64,000 bases of DNA from Chitinophagaceae bacterium (GCA_018335935.1 JAGXRG010000063.1:62001-126000), one strand, 5' to 3'; counted from the first letter of the stretch, positions 23,989-34,543 are shown. The notes: generated from the letters alone by a model not told the origin. Program-made: numbers and translations.

Positions 23989-25371
23989 TTATTCGAAAAC
24001 TTGTTTTACTTGATTAACTAATACATCAATATCTCCAGCTCCTGCCATTACAATTAGCTGAGGTTTTTTATCATTAATATAGTTTAACATTTCATTTTTT
24101 TCCATCAAATATTTTTTTTGCAAATGCATTAAATTAAAAATGCTTGAAGAGCTAACCCCTTCCATTGGCAACTCTCTAGCAGGATAAATAGGAAGTAGAA
24201 TAACTTCATCTGCAAGATCTAAGCTTTCTGCAAAACCTTCTTTTAGATCGTTGGTTCTGCTAAATAAATGAGGTTGAAATATCAAGGTAAGATGATGGCT
24301 AGGATATAAACTTCTAACCCCTTCAATTAACGCTTTTAATTCTGCAGGATGATGAGCATAATCATCAATTAAAATTTGATTGCCATCTAAAACTTTTTCA
24401 AATCTTCTTTTTACTCCTTTAAAATTTGCAATTGCTTTTTTGATTTTATCATCATCAATTTTCAAATACTTAGCAACAGCAATGGCAGCTAAAGCATTTT
24501 CTATATTGTGCAAACCACCCATGTTTAAAATAACATCACTTAATATCCATTTTTCATGAACAACATCAAACTGATATGATCCATTAACTACTTGTAAATT
24601 TTTGATATGGATATCTGCATTTGTATTTGATACACTATAAGTATTGGTATTATTAATCTTAAACTGATGGGCATTATTTAAACCATGCTTTAGTATTAAA
24701 CAACCACCTGCTTTTATTTTAGTTGAAAACTCTACAAATGCATTAGCAACATTTTCTGCAGTACCATAAATATCTAAATGATCGGGATCAACAGAAGTTA
24801 TCACTGCAATATTGGGTGATAATTTTAAAAAGCTTCTATCGTATTCATCTGCTTCAACCACAACATTGTTTTCAGTACTACTCCAAAAATTAGTATTATA
24901 ATTTGCTGCAATTCCACCCAGAAAAGCATTACAGCCAAATTCAGTATCTCTCAACAAATGCCCAATCATGGTACTAGTAGTAGTTTTTCCATGAGTGCCG
25001 GCAACGCATATATTAAAACTATATTCAGTAATCCATTGTAATACATCACTTCTTTTTACAACACTATAACCGTTGTTTTTGTAAAAATTAAGTTCTGTAT
25101 GTTGAGATGGAATTGCTGGTGTATACACAACAAAATCAACATGCCTAGGTATCAAACTTACATCATCAGTAAAATGAATTTGAATACCTTCTTTTTCTAA
25201 TTGATGCGTTAATGTTGTGGGTGTTTTATCGTAACCACTTACTTCAATTCCTAAATGATTAAAATAACGAGCAATAGCACTCATACCAATACCACCAATA
25301 CCTATAAAATAGACAGCTTTTGTATTTTGTATTGATGATGGAAATAAAATATTGTTAGTGCTTGTGCTCAT
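23989..25371 (-). CDS. murC: UDP-N-acetylmuramate-L-alanine ligase
   Basis: A 460-residue cytoplasmic Mur ligase that adds L-Ala to UDP-MurNAc, the first peptide step in peptidoglycan precursor synthesis. The N-terminal Rossmann domain has YFIGIGGIGMSAIARYF. The ATP loop is AGTHGKTTTSTMIG (about 124-137). The central domain shows VVEADEYDRSFLKLSP and SVDPDHLDIYG. The C-terminal domain has DDYAHHPAELKALI and IFQPHLFSRT. The SxxPxxE-type C-terminal signature YPARELPMEGVSS is also seen. The gene is one base from murG and three bases from ftsQ. Confidence 0.97.
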   Translation of the reverse strand: MSTSTNNILFPSSIQNTKAVYFIGIGGIGMSAIARYFNHLGIEVSGYDKTPTTLTHQLEKEGIQIHFTDDVSLIPRHVDFVVYTPAIPSQHTELNFYKNNGYSVVKRSDVLQWITEYSFNICVAGTHGKTTTSTMIGHLLRDTEFGCNAFLGGIAANYNTNFWSSTENNVVVEADEYDRSFLKLSPNIAVITSVDPDHLDIYGTAENVANAFVEFSTKIKAGGCLILKHGLNNAHQFKINNTNTYSVSNTNADIHIKNLQVVNGSYQFDVVHEKWILSDVILNMGGLHNIENALAAIAVAKYLKIDDDKIKKAIANFKGVKRRFEKVLDGNQILIDDYAHHPAELKALIEGVRSLYPSHHLTLIFQPHLFSRTNDLKEGFAESLDLADEVILLPIYPARELPMEGVSSSSIFNLMHLQKKYLMEKNEMLNYINDKKPQLIVMAGAGDIDVLVNQVKQVFE

Positions 25372-25372
25372 A

Positions 25373-26482
25373 TTATTGAATATTTTCTAAAATTGAATTT
25401 GCAATTTGTTGGTCTGCATTTTTTACAGAAAACTGAGCTATATTAATTTTAAGTTGTTGTTGCTGTGATTCATTTTGAACCAAATCAACAGCAGCTTTAA
25501 CCAATTGTTGCATAGCAAGACCATCCTGTACCATTAATGCAGCTTGATGTTTTACTAATTGTTTTGCATTTACTGTTTGGTGGTCTTCGGCAGCATAGGG
25601 AAAAGGAACAAATATTACAGGTTTTTGAACAACACATATTTCTGCAACAGACATGGCTCCTGAACGGCTTATAACAACATCTGCAGCAGCATAAGCCATT
25701 TCCATAGCTCCAATAAACTCATTTACCCAAACTCCTTTTTCTACATTATGTAATGCTTTAAACGAACGAACATCAGATTTACCGGTTTGCCAAATCACTT
25801 GTATATCATTATCAGTAAAATGGCTCAACCCATTTAATATGGCTTTATTAATACTTCTTGCACCTAAGCTTCCACCTATAATGAGCACAGTTTTTTTATC
25901 GGGATTCAAACCAAAAAAATCAATAGCATCATTTTTAGTAATAATAGAATCTGTAATGTTTTTACGAACAGGATTACCTGTAATTTTAATTTTATGGGAA
26001 GGAAAAAATTTGTCCATTCCAGTTGAAGCAACAAAAACTTGAGTTGCTTTTTTTCCTAATAATATATTTGACTTTCCGGCAAAAGAATTGCTTTCATGTA
26101 TAAAAGTATTAATGCCTTTTGCCTGACAATATTTTAAAACAGGAAAACTTGAATACCCTCCAACACCAATTGCAGCAATAGGTTCAAAACTTTTTACTAT
26201 TTCTTTAACCTGAAAAAAACTTTGTATTAATTTAAAAGGCAGACTCAAATTTTTAATTATTGAACTACGATTAAAACCAGCAATATCTAATCCTATAATT
26301 TGATAACCCGCTTGTGGTACTTTTTCCATTTCCATTTTACCTTTTGCACCAACAAATAATATTTGAATAGCAGGATGCATTTCTTTTAGAGCATTTGCAA
26401 TAGCAATAGCAGGAAAAATATGCCCCCCAGTTCCTCCACCAGCAATGATGATATTTAATTTTTTTGTTTGATTTACTTGCAT
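25373..26482 (-). CDS. murG: lipid II synthase (undecaprenyl-PP-MurNAc-pentapeptide GlcNAc transferase)
   Basis: A 369-residue GT28 glycosyltransferase at the inner face of the membrane that adds GlcNAc to lipid I. The first glycine loop is IIIAGGGTGGHIFPAIAIA, and other family motifs are GVGGYSSFPVL, FIHESNSFAGKSN, GGSLGARSINKAI, ISRSGAMSVAEIC and PVIFVPFPYAAEDHQTVNA. All the UDP-GlcNAc-binding residues expected near the C-terminal Rossmann domain appear present. Spacing to murC is one base and to ftsW 21 bases. Confidence 0.96.
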   Translation of the reverse strand: MQVNQTKKLNIIIAGGGTGGHIFPAIAIANALKEMHPAIQILFVGAKGKMEMEKVPQAGYQIIGLDIAGFNRSSIIKNLSLPFKLIQSFFQVKEIVKSFEPIAAIGVGGYSSFPVLKYCQAKGINTFIHESNSFAGKSNILLGKKATQVFVASTGMDKFFPSHKIKITGNPVRKNITDSIITKNDAIDFFGLNPDKKTVLIIGGSLGARSINKAILNGLSHFTDNDIQVIWQTGKSDVRSFKALHNVEKGVWVNEFIGAMEMAYAAADVVISRSGAMSVAEICVVQKPVIFVPFPYAAEDHQTVNAKQLVKHQAALMVQDGLAMQQLVKAAVDLVQNESQQQQLKINIAQFSVKNADQQIANSILENIQ

Positions 26483-26503
26483 AAAAACAATTGCTTGGTT
26501 GTT

Positions 26504-27796
26504 TTAATTTACAGTGTTTATTTTTCCTTCGAATGATTCTACATTTCTTCCAACACTTAATATAATTCCTATAGCAATACTTGTAAATACAAAAGAACTT
26601 CCACCCATACTTACCAAAGGCAATGTAACTCCTGTAACAGGCACTAAACCTACACTTACAGCCATATTAGCAAATGCTTGTATTACTATTGTAAAGCCTA
26701 ATCCCAATGCTAGAAATGCACCAAATGCATAAGGACATTTTTTATAAATTCGAATGCATCGATATAAAAACAAAATGTATAGCAATAAAATAAAAGCCCC
26801 TCCTACTAACCCATATTCTTCAATAATTATTGCAAAAATAAAATCGTTATATGCTTGTGGTAAATAATTGCTAGCAGTACTGTTACCTGGACCTACACCA
26901 AAAAAAATACTACCATTTGCAATGGCTATATTAGCTTGTTGCCTTTGATATGGCACAGTTTCTTTTGTGGAATAATAAAAATCTTGCACACGTTTGATCC
27001 AAGTACCAAAACGACCATATGATTTTAGTTTCTCATATGTAGCAGGTTTTTCAACTTCTGCTTGATTTCCATTATAAGAAAAAATAGCAACTGTAACTAT
27101 AAACGCAACAGGAATTAATACCAATCCAATTGTTAATAAAATATGAGCAAATTTTACTCTGCCAATATACATAAGCAATAAAGCTGTAGCACCTGTTAAT
27201 AAAGCATTTGAAAGATTTGCTGGTAGTATTAAAATACAAATAATAATAACTGGTACAATTGCTTTTAAATACCCCTCTTTAAAACTTTTAATTACATCTT
27301 GCCTTTTACTTAATACTCTTGCTAAAAACATGAATAAAGCTAATCTGGCAAAATCGCTGGTTTGAAAAGTTTGATTGATGATTGGTATTTTAATCCATCT
27401 ACTACCTTCATTAATGGTAGCTCCAAAAAACAAAGTGTAAATTAGTAAGGGTATAGCAATAACCATAAACATCCATGCTAGCCTAGAGAAAAATATATAA
27501 TTGATCTGATGAATTAAATAAATAAATACTAGACCTAAAACTGAAAATCCAATTTGCTTAAACAAAAAATATTCAGTATTTCCCTGATACTTTTTATAAG
27601 CAAGCGAACCTGTAGCACTATACACTACTAAAATAGAAATTAAGGAGAGTAATATAATAATACCCCATATAAATCTATCTCCTTTTACTTTAGCAACAAT
27701 TGCCTGTTTGGCATTATCTAAAGAAAAAGATTCAGCTAATTTGCCTTCAGTAGCTTCGTTAGCTTTTTGTAAATAAGTAGTTTTAAACAGGTTCAC
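26504..27796 (-). CDS. ftsW: SEDS glycosyltransferase FtsW
   Basis: A 430-residue polytopic membrane protein that polymerises septal peptidoglycan from lipid II with its partner FtsI. About ten membrane segments are visible, preceded by an N-terminal cytoplasmic stretch of about 45 residues. SEDS motifs include GSRWIKIPIINQTFQTSDFARLALFMFLAR, PYQRQQANIAIANGSIFFGVGPGNS, YNDFIFAIIIEEYGLVGG and VSMGGSSFVFTSIAIGIILSV. The reading frame begins with GTG at 27796, as no in-frame ATG lies before the first membrane segment. Its position between murD and murG supports FtsW over RodA. Confidence 0.94.
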   Translation of the reverse strand: MNLFKTTYLQKANEATEGKLAESFSLDNAKQAIVAKVKGDRFIWGIIILLSLISILVVYSATGSLAYKKYQGNTEYFLFKQIGFSVLGLVFIYLIHQINYIFFSRLAWMFMVIAIPLLIYTLFFGATINEGSRWIKIPIINQTFQTSDFARLALFMFLARVLSKRQDVIKSFKEGYLKAIVPVIIICILILPANLSNALLTGATALLLMYIGRVKFAHILLTIGLVLIPVAFIVTVAIFSYNGNQAEVEKPATYEKLKSYGRFGTWIKRVQDFYYSTKETVPYQRQQANIAIANGSIFFGVGPGNSTASNYLPQAYNDFIFAIIIEEYGLVGGAFILLLYILFLYRCIRIYKKCPYAFGAFLALGLGFTIVIQAFANMAVSVGLVPVTGVTLPLVSMGGSSFVFTSIAIGIILSVGRNVESFEGKINTVN

Positions 27797-27826
27797 ACTA
27801 TATGGTTTTCAACAATAAAATTGAAG

Positions 27827-29218
27827 TTAGAGTTGCATTACTGCTTCTTTAAACTGACGACCTCTATCTTCATAATTTTTAAATAAATCAAAGCTGGCAC
27901 AAGCAGGACTTAACAATACTGCATCTCCTTTTGTTGCTAAAGCAAAACAGGCTTCAACACATTTTTTAGCATCTTGTGTTTCTACAATTTTGTTTACAAC
28001 TCCTTTAAAAGCTTCTTTGATTTTTTTATTGTCGATACCCAGACAAACAATTGCTTTTACTTTGTCTTTTACTAGATCGGCAATTAAAGAATAATCGTTG
28101 CCTTTATCAGTTCCACCAAGAATTAACACTACAGGTTTAGTCATACTTTCTAAAGCATACCAAGTACTGTTAATATTAGTGGCTTTGCTATCGTTGATAA
28201 ACTCAACACCTCTAACAGAAGCAACAGATTCCATACGATGTTCTAGACCACTATAGTCTATTACAGCTTCGCGAATTTTTTCTTTTCTGATGCCAACTGT
28301 TGTGGCTGCAATGCAGGCTGCCATAGTGTTGTATTGATTGTGTTTACCTTTTAGTGCAAAGTCGTAGATACTCATTGCAACTCTTTCTTCTTGAATTCTA
28401 ATCATCATTTGATCGCCTTTAATGTGGGCTCCTTTTTTTAGTTCATGTTTCATAGAGAATGGTAGTGGGTTAGTATTTGTGGTTAGTAATGGGAAATATT
28501 TAGTAATCACTTCATCATCGGCACAGTAAATAAAAAAATCTTTATCTGTTTGATATTTGGTGATGTTGAATTTTGATTTGATATAGTTTTCGAATTTGTA
28601 ATCGTAACGATCTAAATGATCTTCTGTGATATTGAGTAAAATGGCAACATCTGGTCTAAAAGTTTGAATGTCATCTAACTGAAAAGAACTGATTTCAGCT
28701 ACATACCATTCTTTAGGATCTTCAGCCATTTGCCTTGCAATACTGTAACCAATATTGCCAACCAAAGCACAATCTAAACCTCCGTGTTTGCAGATGTGAT
28801 AACACAAACTTGTGGTAGTGCTTTTGCCATTAGTACCTGTAATACCAATGATTTTACTTGACCCTTTATGTCGATATGCAAATTCAAATTCACTAATAAT
28901 AGGTATATGATTTGCTCTTATTTTTTGCAGCATTTCATTTTTATCTGAAATGCCTGGGCTCTTCATAACTTCATTGGCAGATAAAATTTTTTCTTCAGTA
29001 TGGCCTCCTTCTTCAAAATCAATTCCATGCTGTTCCAGTTCAGCTTTGTAAGTTGGTTTTATTGCAGCACCGTCACTAACAAGAACTTGATAGCCTAATT
29101 GTTTAGCCAATAAAGCAGTACCCACACCACTTTCGCCTGAACCTAGAATACAAAGCCTCCCCTTCCCCTCAAATGGAGGGGTTTTAATGGCTTCAATATT
29201 TTTAAGACTTTCAATCAT
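27827..29218 (-). CDS. murD: UDP-N-acetylmuramoylalanine-D-glutamate ligase
   Basis: A 463-residue Mur ligase that adds D-Glu. The nucleotide-binding N domain begins at RLCILGSGESGVGTALLAKQLG, the ATP loop is GITGTNGKSTTTSLCYHIC, and later motifs are YVAEISSFQL, NITEDHLDRYD, FINDSKATNINSTWYALE and ILGGTDKGNDYS. The final motif LLSPACASFDLFKNYEDRGRQFKEAV is intact. Residues 12-21 (KTPPFEGKGR) precede the usual start of the fold and are encoded by a CCCCTC...GAGGGG palindrome (29157-29185), so the N terminus appears lengthened by repeat DNA. A shorter start is not available because no Met lies between the repeat and the glycine loop. Confidence 0.96.
   Translation of the reverse strand: MIESLKNIEAIKTPPFEGKGRLCILGSGESGVGTALLAKQLGYQVLVSDGAAIKPTYKAELEQHGIDFEEGGHTEEKILSANEVMKSPGISDKNEMLQKIRANHIPIISEFEFAYRHKGSSKIIGITGTNGKSTTTSLCYHICKHGGLDCALVGNIGYSIARQMAEDPKEWYVAEISSFQLDDIQTFRPDVAILLNITEDHLDRYDYKFENYIKSKFNITKYQTDKDFFIYCADDEVITKYFPLLTTNTNPLPFSMKHELKKGAHIKGDQMMIRIQEERVAMSIYDFALKGKHNQYNTMAACIAATTVGIRKEKIREAVIDYSGLEHRMESVASVRGVEFINDSKATNINSTWYALESMTKPVVLILGGTDKGNDYSLIADLVKDKVKAIVCLGIDNKKIKEAFKGVVNKIVETQDAKKCVEACFALATKGDAVLLSPACASFDLFKNYEDRGRQFKEAVMQL
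29157..29185. repeat. CCCCTC-AAATG-GAGGGG palindrome inside the start of murD
   Basis: CCCCTC (29165-29170) and GAGGGG (29176-29181) are inverted arms within a C-rich tract, in frame as TPPFEGKG. A shorter CCCCTTTGGGG palindrome of the same style lies just upstream of murD at 29242-29252. Compare 12816-12847 in ispG. Confidence 0.62.
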
Positions 29219-29241
29219 TTCACTTTTTATTTTTTCATTTT

Positions 29242-29252
29242 CCCCTTTGGGG
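29242..29252. repeat. CCCCTTTGGGG palindrome in the murD-mraY gap
   Basis: A perfect 4-bp palindromic core with a TTT centre, G/C-rich in an AT-rich gap, 24 bases upstream of the murD start. Stylistically part of the CCCTCC/GGAGGG family found inside murD and ispG. Confidence 0.4.
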
Positions 29253-29265
29253 AATAAAAGAGGCC

Positions 29266-30579
29266 TTATCTAATTTTTAAAGTCATAATGCTTGCTACAA
29301 CTAACAGAATTGTAATAATCCAAAAACGTAATGCGATTTTATTTTCATGAAATCCTTTCTTTTGATAATGATGATGCAATGGGCTCATTAAGAAAACCCT
29401 TCTTCCTTCTCCATATTTTTTCTTAGTGTATTTGAAGTAACCTACTTGAATAATTACGCTTAAATTTTCTACTAAGAAAATGCCACAGAAAATGGGTATT
29501 AACCATTCTTTACGAACAATAATGGCAAGTGATGCAATAATTCCACCTAATGCTAAACTTCCTGTATCGCCCATGAAAACCTGTGCTGGGTAAGCATTGT
29601 ACCATAAAAATCCAATACATGCTCCAACAAAAGCTCCAACAAAAACAGAAAGCTCACCAAGATTTGGTATATACATAATGTTTAAGTAATCTGCAAAAAC
29701 ATAATTGCCACTTACATATACAAAAACGCCAAGACCAGCACCAACAATGGCACTAACACCTGCAGCTAACCCATCTAAACCATCAGTAAGATTGGCTCCA
29801 TTACTTACTGCAGTAATAATGAGGGTAACAATAATGATATAAACAATCCAAGTATATTTTTCTGCACCTTCACCAATCCAACTAATCAGCTTACTATAAT
29901 TAAACTCATGACTTTTTACAAATGGAATGGTAGTGATAGGTGTTTTAACTTTTACATAGTATCTTTCTTTTCCATCAATATTTCTTACAATAACTTTTGA
30001 ATCTTTTGCAAGTTTTTCTCCTTTCTGTAATACAATATTTGTTGAAGAAGTTTGCAATTGCCTTTCAACTGTTACAGCATTACTGAAGTATAAGGTTGTA
30101 CCAATTATGATACCTAAACCTATTTGACCAATAATTTTTGAAATACCAGCCAAACCATCGCTGTCTTTTTTCTTATAAGCTTCTCCTTTTGATAAGGCTA
30201 ATTTTCTTGAGCGTATTTTAAAATAGTCATCTAAAAAACCAATTACACCAAGCCATACAGTACATAACAACATTAATCTGATATACACCTTATCGAGATT
30301 AGCAAATAATATTGTTGGAATGATGATACTTAAAAGAATAATAATACCACCCATAGTTGGAGTACCTTTCTTTTGCATTTGGCCTTCTAAACCTAAATCA
30401 CGAACACTTTCACCTATTTGCTTTTTTTGCAAATACAAAATGATTCTTTTACCATAAACCGTTGCAATGACTAATGATAACAAAATAGCCATAGCAATAC
30501 GAAAAGTTTGATACTGAAATAATCCAGCACCTGGTATTTTATAATGTTGATTTAGCCAATCAAATAAATGGTATAGCAT
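29266..30579 (-). CDS. mraY: phospho-MurNAc-pentapeptide translocase
   Basis: A 437-residue integral membrane enzyme that makes lipid I on undecaprenyl phosphate. Diagnostic pieces are [62 protein letters not shown] and the C-terminal [25 protein letters not shown]. Between membrane segments near residues 170-235 there is a soluble insert of about 65 residues ([20 protein letters not shown] to ISWIG region) that makes the protein about 75 residues longer than E. coli MraY (360); such an insert is common in Bacteroidota. It lies five bases after murE. Confidence 0.96.
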   Translation of the reverse strand: MLYHLFDWLNQHYKIPGAGLFQYQTFRIAMAILLSLVIATVYGKRIILYLQKKQIGESVRDLGLEGQMQKKGTPTMGGIIILLSIIIPTILFANLDKVYIRLMLLCTVWLGVIGFLDDYFKIRSRKLALSKGEAYKKKDSDGLAGISKIIGQIGLGIIIGTTLYFSNAVTVERQLQTSSTNIVLQKGEKLAKDSKVIVRNIDGKERYYVKVKTPITTIPFVKSHEFNYSKLISWIGEGAEKYTWIVYIIIVTLIITAVSNGANLTDGLDGLAAGVSAIVGAGLGVFVYVSGNYVFADYLNIMYIPNLGELSVFVGAFVGACIGFLWYNAYPAQVFMGDTGSLALGGIIASLAIIVRKEWLIPIFCGIFLVENLSVIIQVGYFKYTKKKYGEGRRVFLMSPLHHHYQKKGFHENKIALRFWIITILLVVASIMTLKIR

Positions 30580-30584
30580 TTTTT

Positions 30585-32045
30585 TTAATGATTAGATTGT
30601 AATAATTCTTCTAAAATTTTTTTATCGTCAAATGGGTGTTTTACACAATTAATATCTTGATACTTTTCATGTCCTTTACCTGCAACCAAAATGATATCTT
30701 CTTTATTAGCCATCATTACTGCAGTTTTAATAGCTTCTTTTCTATCGAGTATTGAAAGTGATTTTCTTTTGGATGCACTATTTAAACCTTCTTCCATATC
30801 TTTTAATATTTGAGCAGCATCTTCTGTTCTTGGATTATCACTAGTAAGAATAATTTTATCACTCAATTCACTCGCCACTTTAGCCATAATGGGTCTTTTA
30901 GTTTTGTCTCTATCACCACCACATCCAACCACTGTAATTATTTGTTCATGGCCTTTTCGTAATTTTTTTATGGTTGATAAAACATTCTCTAAAGCATCTG
31001 GAGTATGAGCATAATCAACTATTCCAACAACACCTGAATGATTAACAACATAATCAAATCTTCCTTCTGCACCAGTCATAATGCTAAGTGCAGTAAGCAC
31101 ATTTTCTTTCTCTTCTCCTAAACAAATAGCAGTTGCAAAAACAGCCATCATATTGTATGCATTAAACTCACCAATCATTCTTAAATGCACTTCAGTATCA
31201 TTTATCATCATATGCAAACCATTCAAACTATTATCAAGAATTTTTCCTTTATAGTCTGCAGGTGATTTTAAACTATAGGTGATTTTTTGTGCTGATGTGT
31301 TTTGTAACATCACTGTTCCTCTTTTATCATCAAGATTTGTAATTGCAAATGCATTGCTAGGAAGATGATCGAAAAATGATTTTTTTACTCTAATGTATTC
31401 ATCAAAAGTTTTGTGATAATCTAAATGATCGTGTGTGATGTTGCTAAAAATTCCTGCTGCAAATTGTAAAGCACCTATTCTGTGTTGATGAATGGCATGA
31501 CTACTACACTCCATGAAAACGTGAGTACAATTTTCTGCAACCATTCTAGCTAATAAAGCATTTAAACTAATAGCATCTGGTGTAGTATGTGTTGCAGGAA
31601 TAATTTGTTGAGCAATTTGATTTTGCACCGTACTAATTAATCCACATTTATAGCCTAGTTGAGAATATAACTTAAATAAAACTGTTGCAATAGTTGTTTT
31701 ACCATTTGTACCAGTAACCCCAACTAATTTAATTTTAGCAGATGGTTGTTGATAAAAATTATGAGCCATAATAGGAGCTGTAGCTGCAGTATTTTCAACC
31801 TCTATATAAGTTAGCTGTTCATTTTTTTCTGTTGGTAATTTTTCACAAACAATAACAGTTGCACCTAGTTCAATTGCTTTTGAAATAAATTGATGACCAT
31901 CAGATTTTTCTCCCTTAATGGCAATAAATACAAAATCTTTTTGTACCAATCGAGAATCAATGGTTAAACCTGCAACATCAATAGCAGTAGTACCTACAAC
32001 TGATTGTAAGGAAACTGTGTATAATATATTTTGTAATGATTGCAT
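30585..32045 (-). CDS. murE: UDP-MurNAc-L-Ala-D-Glu:meso-diaminopimelate ligase
   Basis: A 486-residue Mur ligase adding the third amino acid. The N domain starts with [23 protein letters not shown], the ATP loop is [20 protein letters not shown], and [36 protein letters not shown] and [14 protein letters not shown] are present. The specificity motif near the C terminus reads DNPRTED, the DNPR form that indicates meso-diaminopimelate and not lysine. The ATG overlaps the ftsI stop by one base (TAATG), a sign of translational coupling. No murF follows; in this phylum that gene is usually elsewhere. Confidence 0.97.
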   Translation of the reverse strand: MQSLQNILYTVSLQSVVGTTAIDVAGLTIDSRLVQKDFVFIAIKGEKSDGHQFISKAIELGATVIVCEKLPTEKNEQLTYIEVENTAATAPIMAHNFYQQPSAKIKLVGVTGTNGKTTIATVLFKLYSQLGYKCGLISTVQNQIAQQIIPATHTTPDAISLNALLARMVAENCTHVFMECSSHAIHQHRIGALQFAAGIFSNITHDHLDYHKTFDEYIRVKKSFFDHLPSNAFAITNLDDKRGTVMLQNTSAQKITYSLKSPADYKGKILDNSLNGLHMMINDTEVHLRMIGEFNAYNMMAVFATAICLGEEKENVLTALSIMTGAEGRFDYVVNHSGVVGIVDYAHTPDALENVLSTIKKLRKGHEQIITVVGCGGDRDKTKRPIMAKVASELSDKIILTSDNPRTEDAAQILKDMEEGLNSASKRKSLSILDRKEAIKTAVMMANKEDIILVAGKGHEKYQDINCVKHPFDDKKILEELLQSNH

Positions 32046-34168
32046 TAATTTAATTCTAGGTTTATTGTTTTGCCATAATTAATGATTGTACCTTCTACTA
32101 TTGATTGATTAACTACTTTTCCTTTTCCCACAAGATTTACTTTCAAGCCCAATTCCTCGGCTATATAAATGGCATCTTTTGCATTTAAACCTTTAAAGGA
32201 TGGAATTTGTTTTGGCTTAATTTCTTTGCTCAGAAGGGTAACATTTTTATTATTCACTTTTGTCTCTATCCAATCGCTATTATTATCTGACTTTACATTA
32301 ATATTTAAACCAACATTTTTCATTAAATATTTTACATCTTCATTATAACCGACAAAATGTAAGTTTTCAGAGTCTGTTCTATTAGATACGTATTGCTCTG
32401 TTGTATTTGTTTTTACATAAAGAGTATACAAACGATCGGCAATTTCTTTAAACACCGGACCAGCAACTTCTGCTCCATAGTGCAACATTGGATTAGGTTT
32501 ATTTACAATAACCACTACACAAGTGAATTGAGGGTTATCTGCAGGAAAGAAACCTGCAAAAGATGACTGATAAATTCTGTCGGCATATTTTGTTTTATCA
32601 TCAACAACATATGAGGTACCTGTTTTACCAGCAACGAAAAAAGTATTGTCTTTAAATAATTTTCTTGCTGTGCCTTCATTACTATGACAAACACCTATTA
32701 AACATTTTTTTAATGCATCTAATGTAGAAGAAGAACATATTGATGGATTTAGAACAGTTGGATTAAACTCGTATTCAGTGATTCCTTGATTTCTAATGGC
32801 ACTTACTAAATAAGGTTTCATCATAGCACCATTATTGGCAACAGCATTATAAAGCATTAAAGTTTGTAATGGTGTAACACTTACATTGTATCCATGAGCC
32901 ATCCAAGGCAGTGTTGTTTTTTCCCAACCTCTTGTTCCGGGTTTATGAAAAATTGGACTTCTTTCACCCACTAAATCAATGCCAGTTAATGTGTCTAATT
33001 TTAATTGATGTAGTTTATTAATGTAAGGATGTGGATTAGTAGCATAATTATTCCAAATAAGTTTGGCCATACCAACATTGCTGCTTAATTCAAAAGCTTG
33101 CTGTGCGGTTACAAAACTTTTTCCATGAAATTCTGCATCAAAAACTGTAGCATTTTTTGCAAAAGCCCATGAACCACCTTGAAGATCTACGGTTGTATTT
33201 AATTTAATTTTACCGTCATCAAGCAAAGCCAATAATGTGGCTAACTTAAATGTACTGCCAGGCTCTGTAGCATATAATGCATAATTTTTGTTCTCATAAT
33301 AGTTGCCAGTTTTAACATCTACTCCTAAATTAGCAATGGCTTTTATTTTACCCGTTTTTGTTTCCATAACAATGGCACAACCATACTGAGCTTGGTTTTT
33401 CACCATCATTTTCATTAAAGCATTCTCAGTAATTTCTTGAGTTAAAACATCAATAGTGGTAACAATATCTTTTCCATTTTGGGTTTCTGTTTTCAAAGCT
33501 TCATCTAATGGAACAGGCACACCACCCGCTATATATCTTACAGTTCTTGTACCACTCACCCCTCTGAGTAAACTATCATAACTTAATTCTAAACCAACTT
33601 TAAAACTATCTCTTGCTAAACCAATAGTTCTAAAAGCTAGAATGCCATATGGATTTAATCTTTTGTTTTTTACTTCTACAATAAAACCACTTTTGTTTTT
33701 GCCTAATCTAACTAATGGAAATTTTTTAAGTTGTAGATATTGCTCATAGCTCACATTTTTTTCGAGAGGAAAATATCTGTCTTTTGATGCATATCCCTTC
33801 CTTAAAATTTTCTTATAATCGCCATAAGATCTATCTCCAAATAAATTACTCAGGCGTATGCTTAACGAATCTAAATTGTCGAAAAATAATGCTCCTTGTT
33901 TTGCTCTTAATCCCTCTGCTGCAAAATCTACATAAATATCAAACTGAGGAATACTTGTACTCAGCATTTTATCATCCTCACTATATATGGTGCCTCTTTC
34001 TGCTAATACTTCTTCAGTTTTTACATGCAATGTTTCATTTAAATTTCTCCAATACTTTCCTTGTTTTTGTTGGATATTAAAAGCTTTACCAATAATAACT
34101 ACAGCAAGTATTACTATAGCAATTAAGCTGATGTAGGCTCTTGATAATATGTCGTTTTTAATATCCAT
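32045..34168 (-). CDS. ftsI: septal peptidoglycan transpeptidase FtsI/PBP3 with PASTA domain
   Basis: A 707-residue class B penicillin-binding protein. A single membrane anchor (about residues 10-30) is followed by the dimerisation domain (RGTIYSEDDKMLSTSIPQFDIYVD) and the transpeptidase domain with the nucleophile motif SxxK at S305 (EPGSTFKLATLLA), the SxN motif SSNVGMAK and the KTG motif VAGKTGTSYVVD. The last 65 residues contain one PASTA repeat (IPSFKGLNAKDAIYIAEELG, then VVNQSIVEGTIINYGKTINL), typical of Bacteroidota FtsI. It partners with FtsW at the division site and is the target of beta-lactams in this family. FtsL is 12 bases upstream. Confidence 0.96.
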   Translation of the reverse strand: MDIKNDILSRAYISLIAIVILAVVIIGKAFNIQQKQGKYWRNLNETLHVKTEEVLAERGTIYSEDDKMLSTSIPQFDIYVDFAAEGLRAKQGALFFDNLDSLSIRLSNLFGDRSYGDYKKILRKGYASKDRYFPLEKNVSYEQYLQLKKFPLVRLGKNKSGFIVEVKNKRLNPYGILAFRTIGLARDSFKVGLELSYDSLLRGVSGTRTVRYIAGGVPVPLDEALKTETQNGKDIVTTIDVLTQEITENALMKMMVKNQAQYGCAIVMETKTGKIKAIANLGVDVKTGNYYENKNYALYATEPGSTFKLATLLALLDDGKIKLNTTVDLQGGSWAFAKNATVFDAEFHGKSFVTAQQAFELSSNVGMAKLIWNNYATNPHPYINKLHQLKLDTLTGIDLVGERSPIFHKPGTRGWEKTTLPWMAHGYNVSVTPLQTLMLYNAVANNGAMMKPYLVSAIRNQGITEYEFNPTVLNPSICSSSTLDALKKCLIGVCHSNEGTARKLFKDNTFFVAGKTGTSYVVDDKTKYADRIYQSSFAGFFPADNPQFTCVVVIVNKPNPMLHYGAEVAGPVFKEIADRLYTLYVKTNTTEQYVSNRTDSENLHFVGYNEDVKYLMKNVGLNINVKSDNNSDWIETKVNNKNVTLLSKEIKPKQIPSFKGLNAKDAIYIAEELGLKVNLVGKGKVVNQSIVEGTIINYGKTINLELN

Positions 34169-34180
34169 ACTTTAAAAACC

Positions 34181-34543
34181 CTAGTTTTTTTGTGTTGATG
34201 GTTTTATTTGTAAACGTTTAGGAACAATATGACTTATTTTCAATCCTAGTGGTTCAGCAGCTTTTACTACTTGAACTTCACTACTAATATTCATTACTTC
34301 ACTTTTTACAGTTTTATATTCATACTGTAAATCTTTTAGTTGGTTTTGAACATTGCTGATATTGCGAAGTGTTTTATCAGTCCAATGACCATATGCGATG
34401 TATCCAATTAATAACAAAGCCCAATAAAGAAAGAAGTAGAGATTAGCATTAATCCATTTTGCTGTAAATAGATTGGAAACATTTTTAATAGATGTTTTCT
34501 TGTTTTCTTGCTCTTCTATAACAGGTACAGTTGTTTCAGTCAC
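34181..34543 (-). CDS. ftsL: FtsL-like divisome protein
   Basis: A 120-residue bitopic protein located where ftsL sits in the cluster, between rsmH and ftsI. A cytoplasmic N terminus (about 30 residues) is followed by one membrane segment (about residues 35-52, LYFFLYWALLLIGYIAYG) and a periplasmic coiled coil (about 58-95, LRNISNVQNQLKDLQYEYKT...). A short C-terminal tail has AEPLGLKISHIVPKRLQI, the conserved end seen in Bacteroidota FtsL proteins. The start is GTG at 34543. Sequence conservation is low, so identity relies on topology and position. Confidence 0.85.
   Translation of the reverse strand: MTETTVPVIEEQENKKTSIKNVSNLFTAKWINANLYFFLYWALLLIGYIAYGHWTDKTLRNISNVQNQLKDLQYEYKTVKSEVMNISSEVQVVKAAEPLGLKISHIVPKRLQIKPSTQKN

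Noticed and set aside
32016-32024. Isolated DnaA box in murE (and another at 48210-48218 in ruvA)
   Set aside because: Single exact boxes inside coding sequence occur at about chance frequency in DNA this AT-rich. Only the mraZ-queA cluster stands out.
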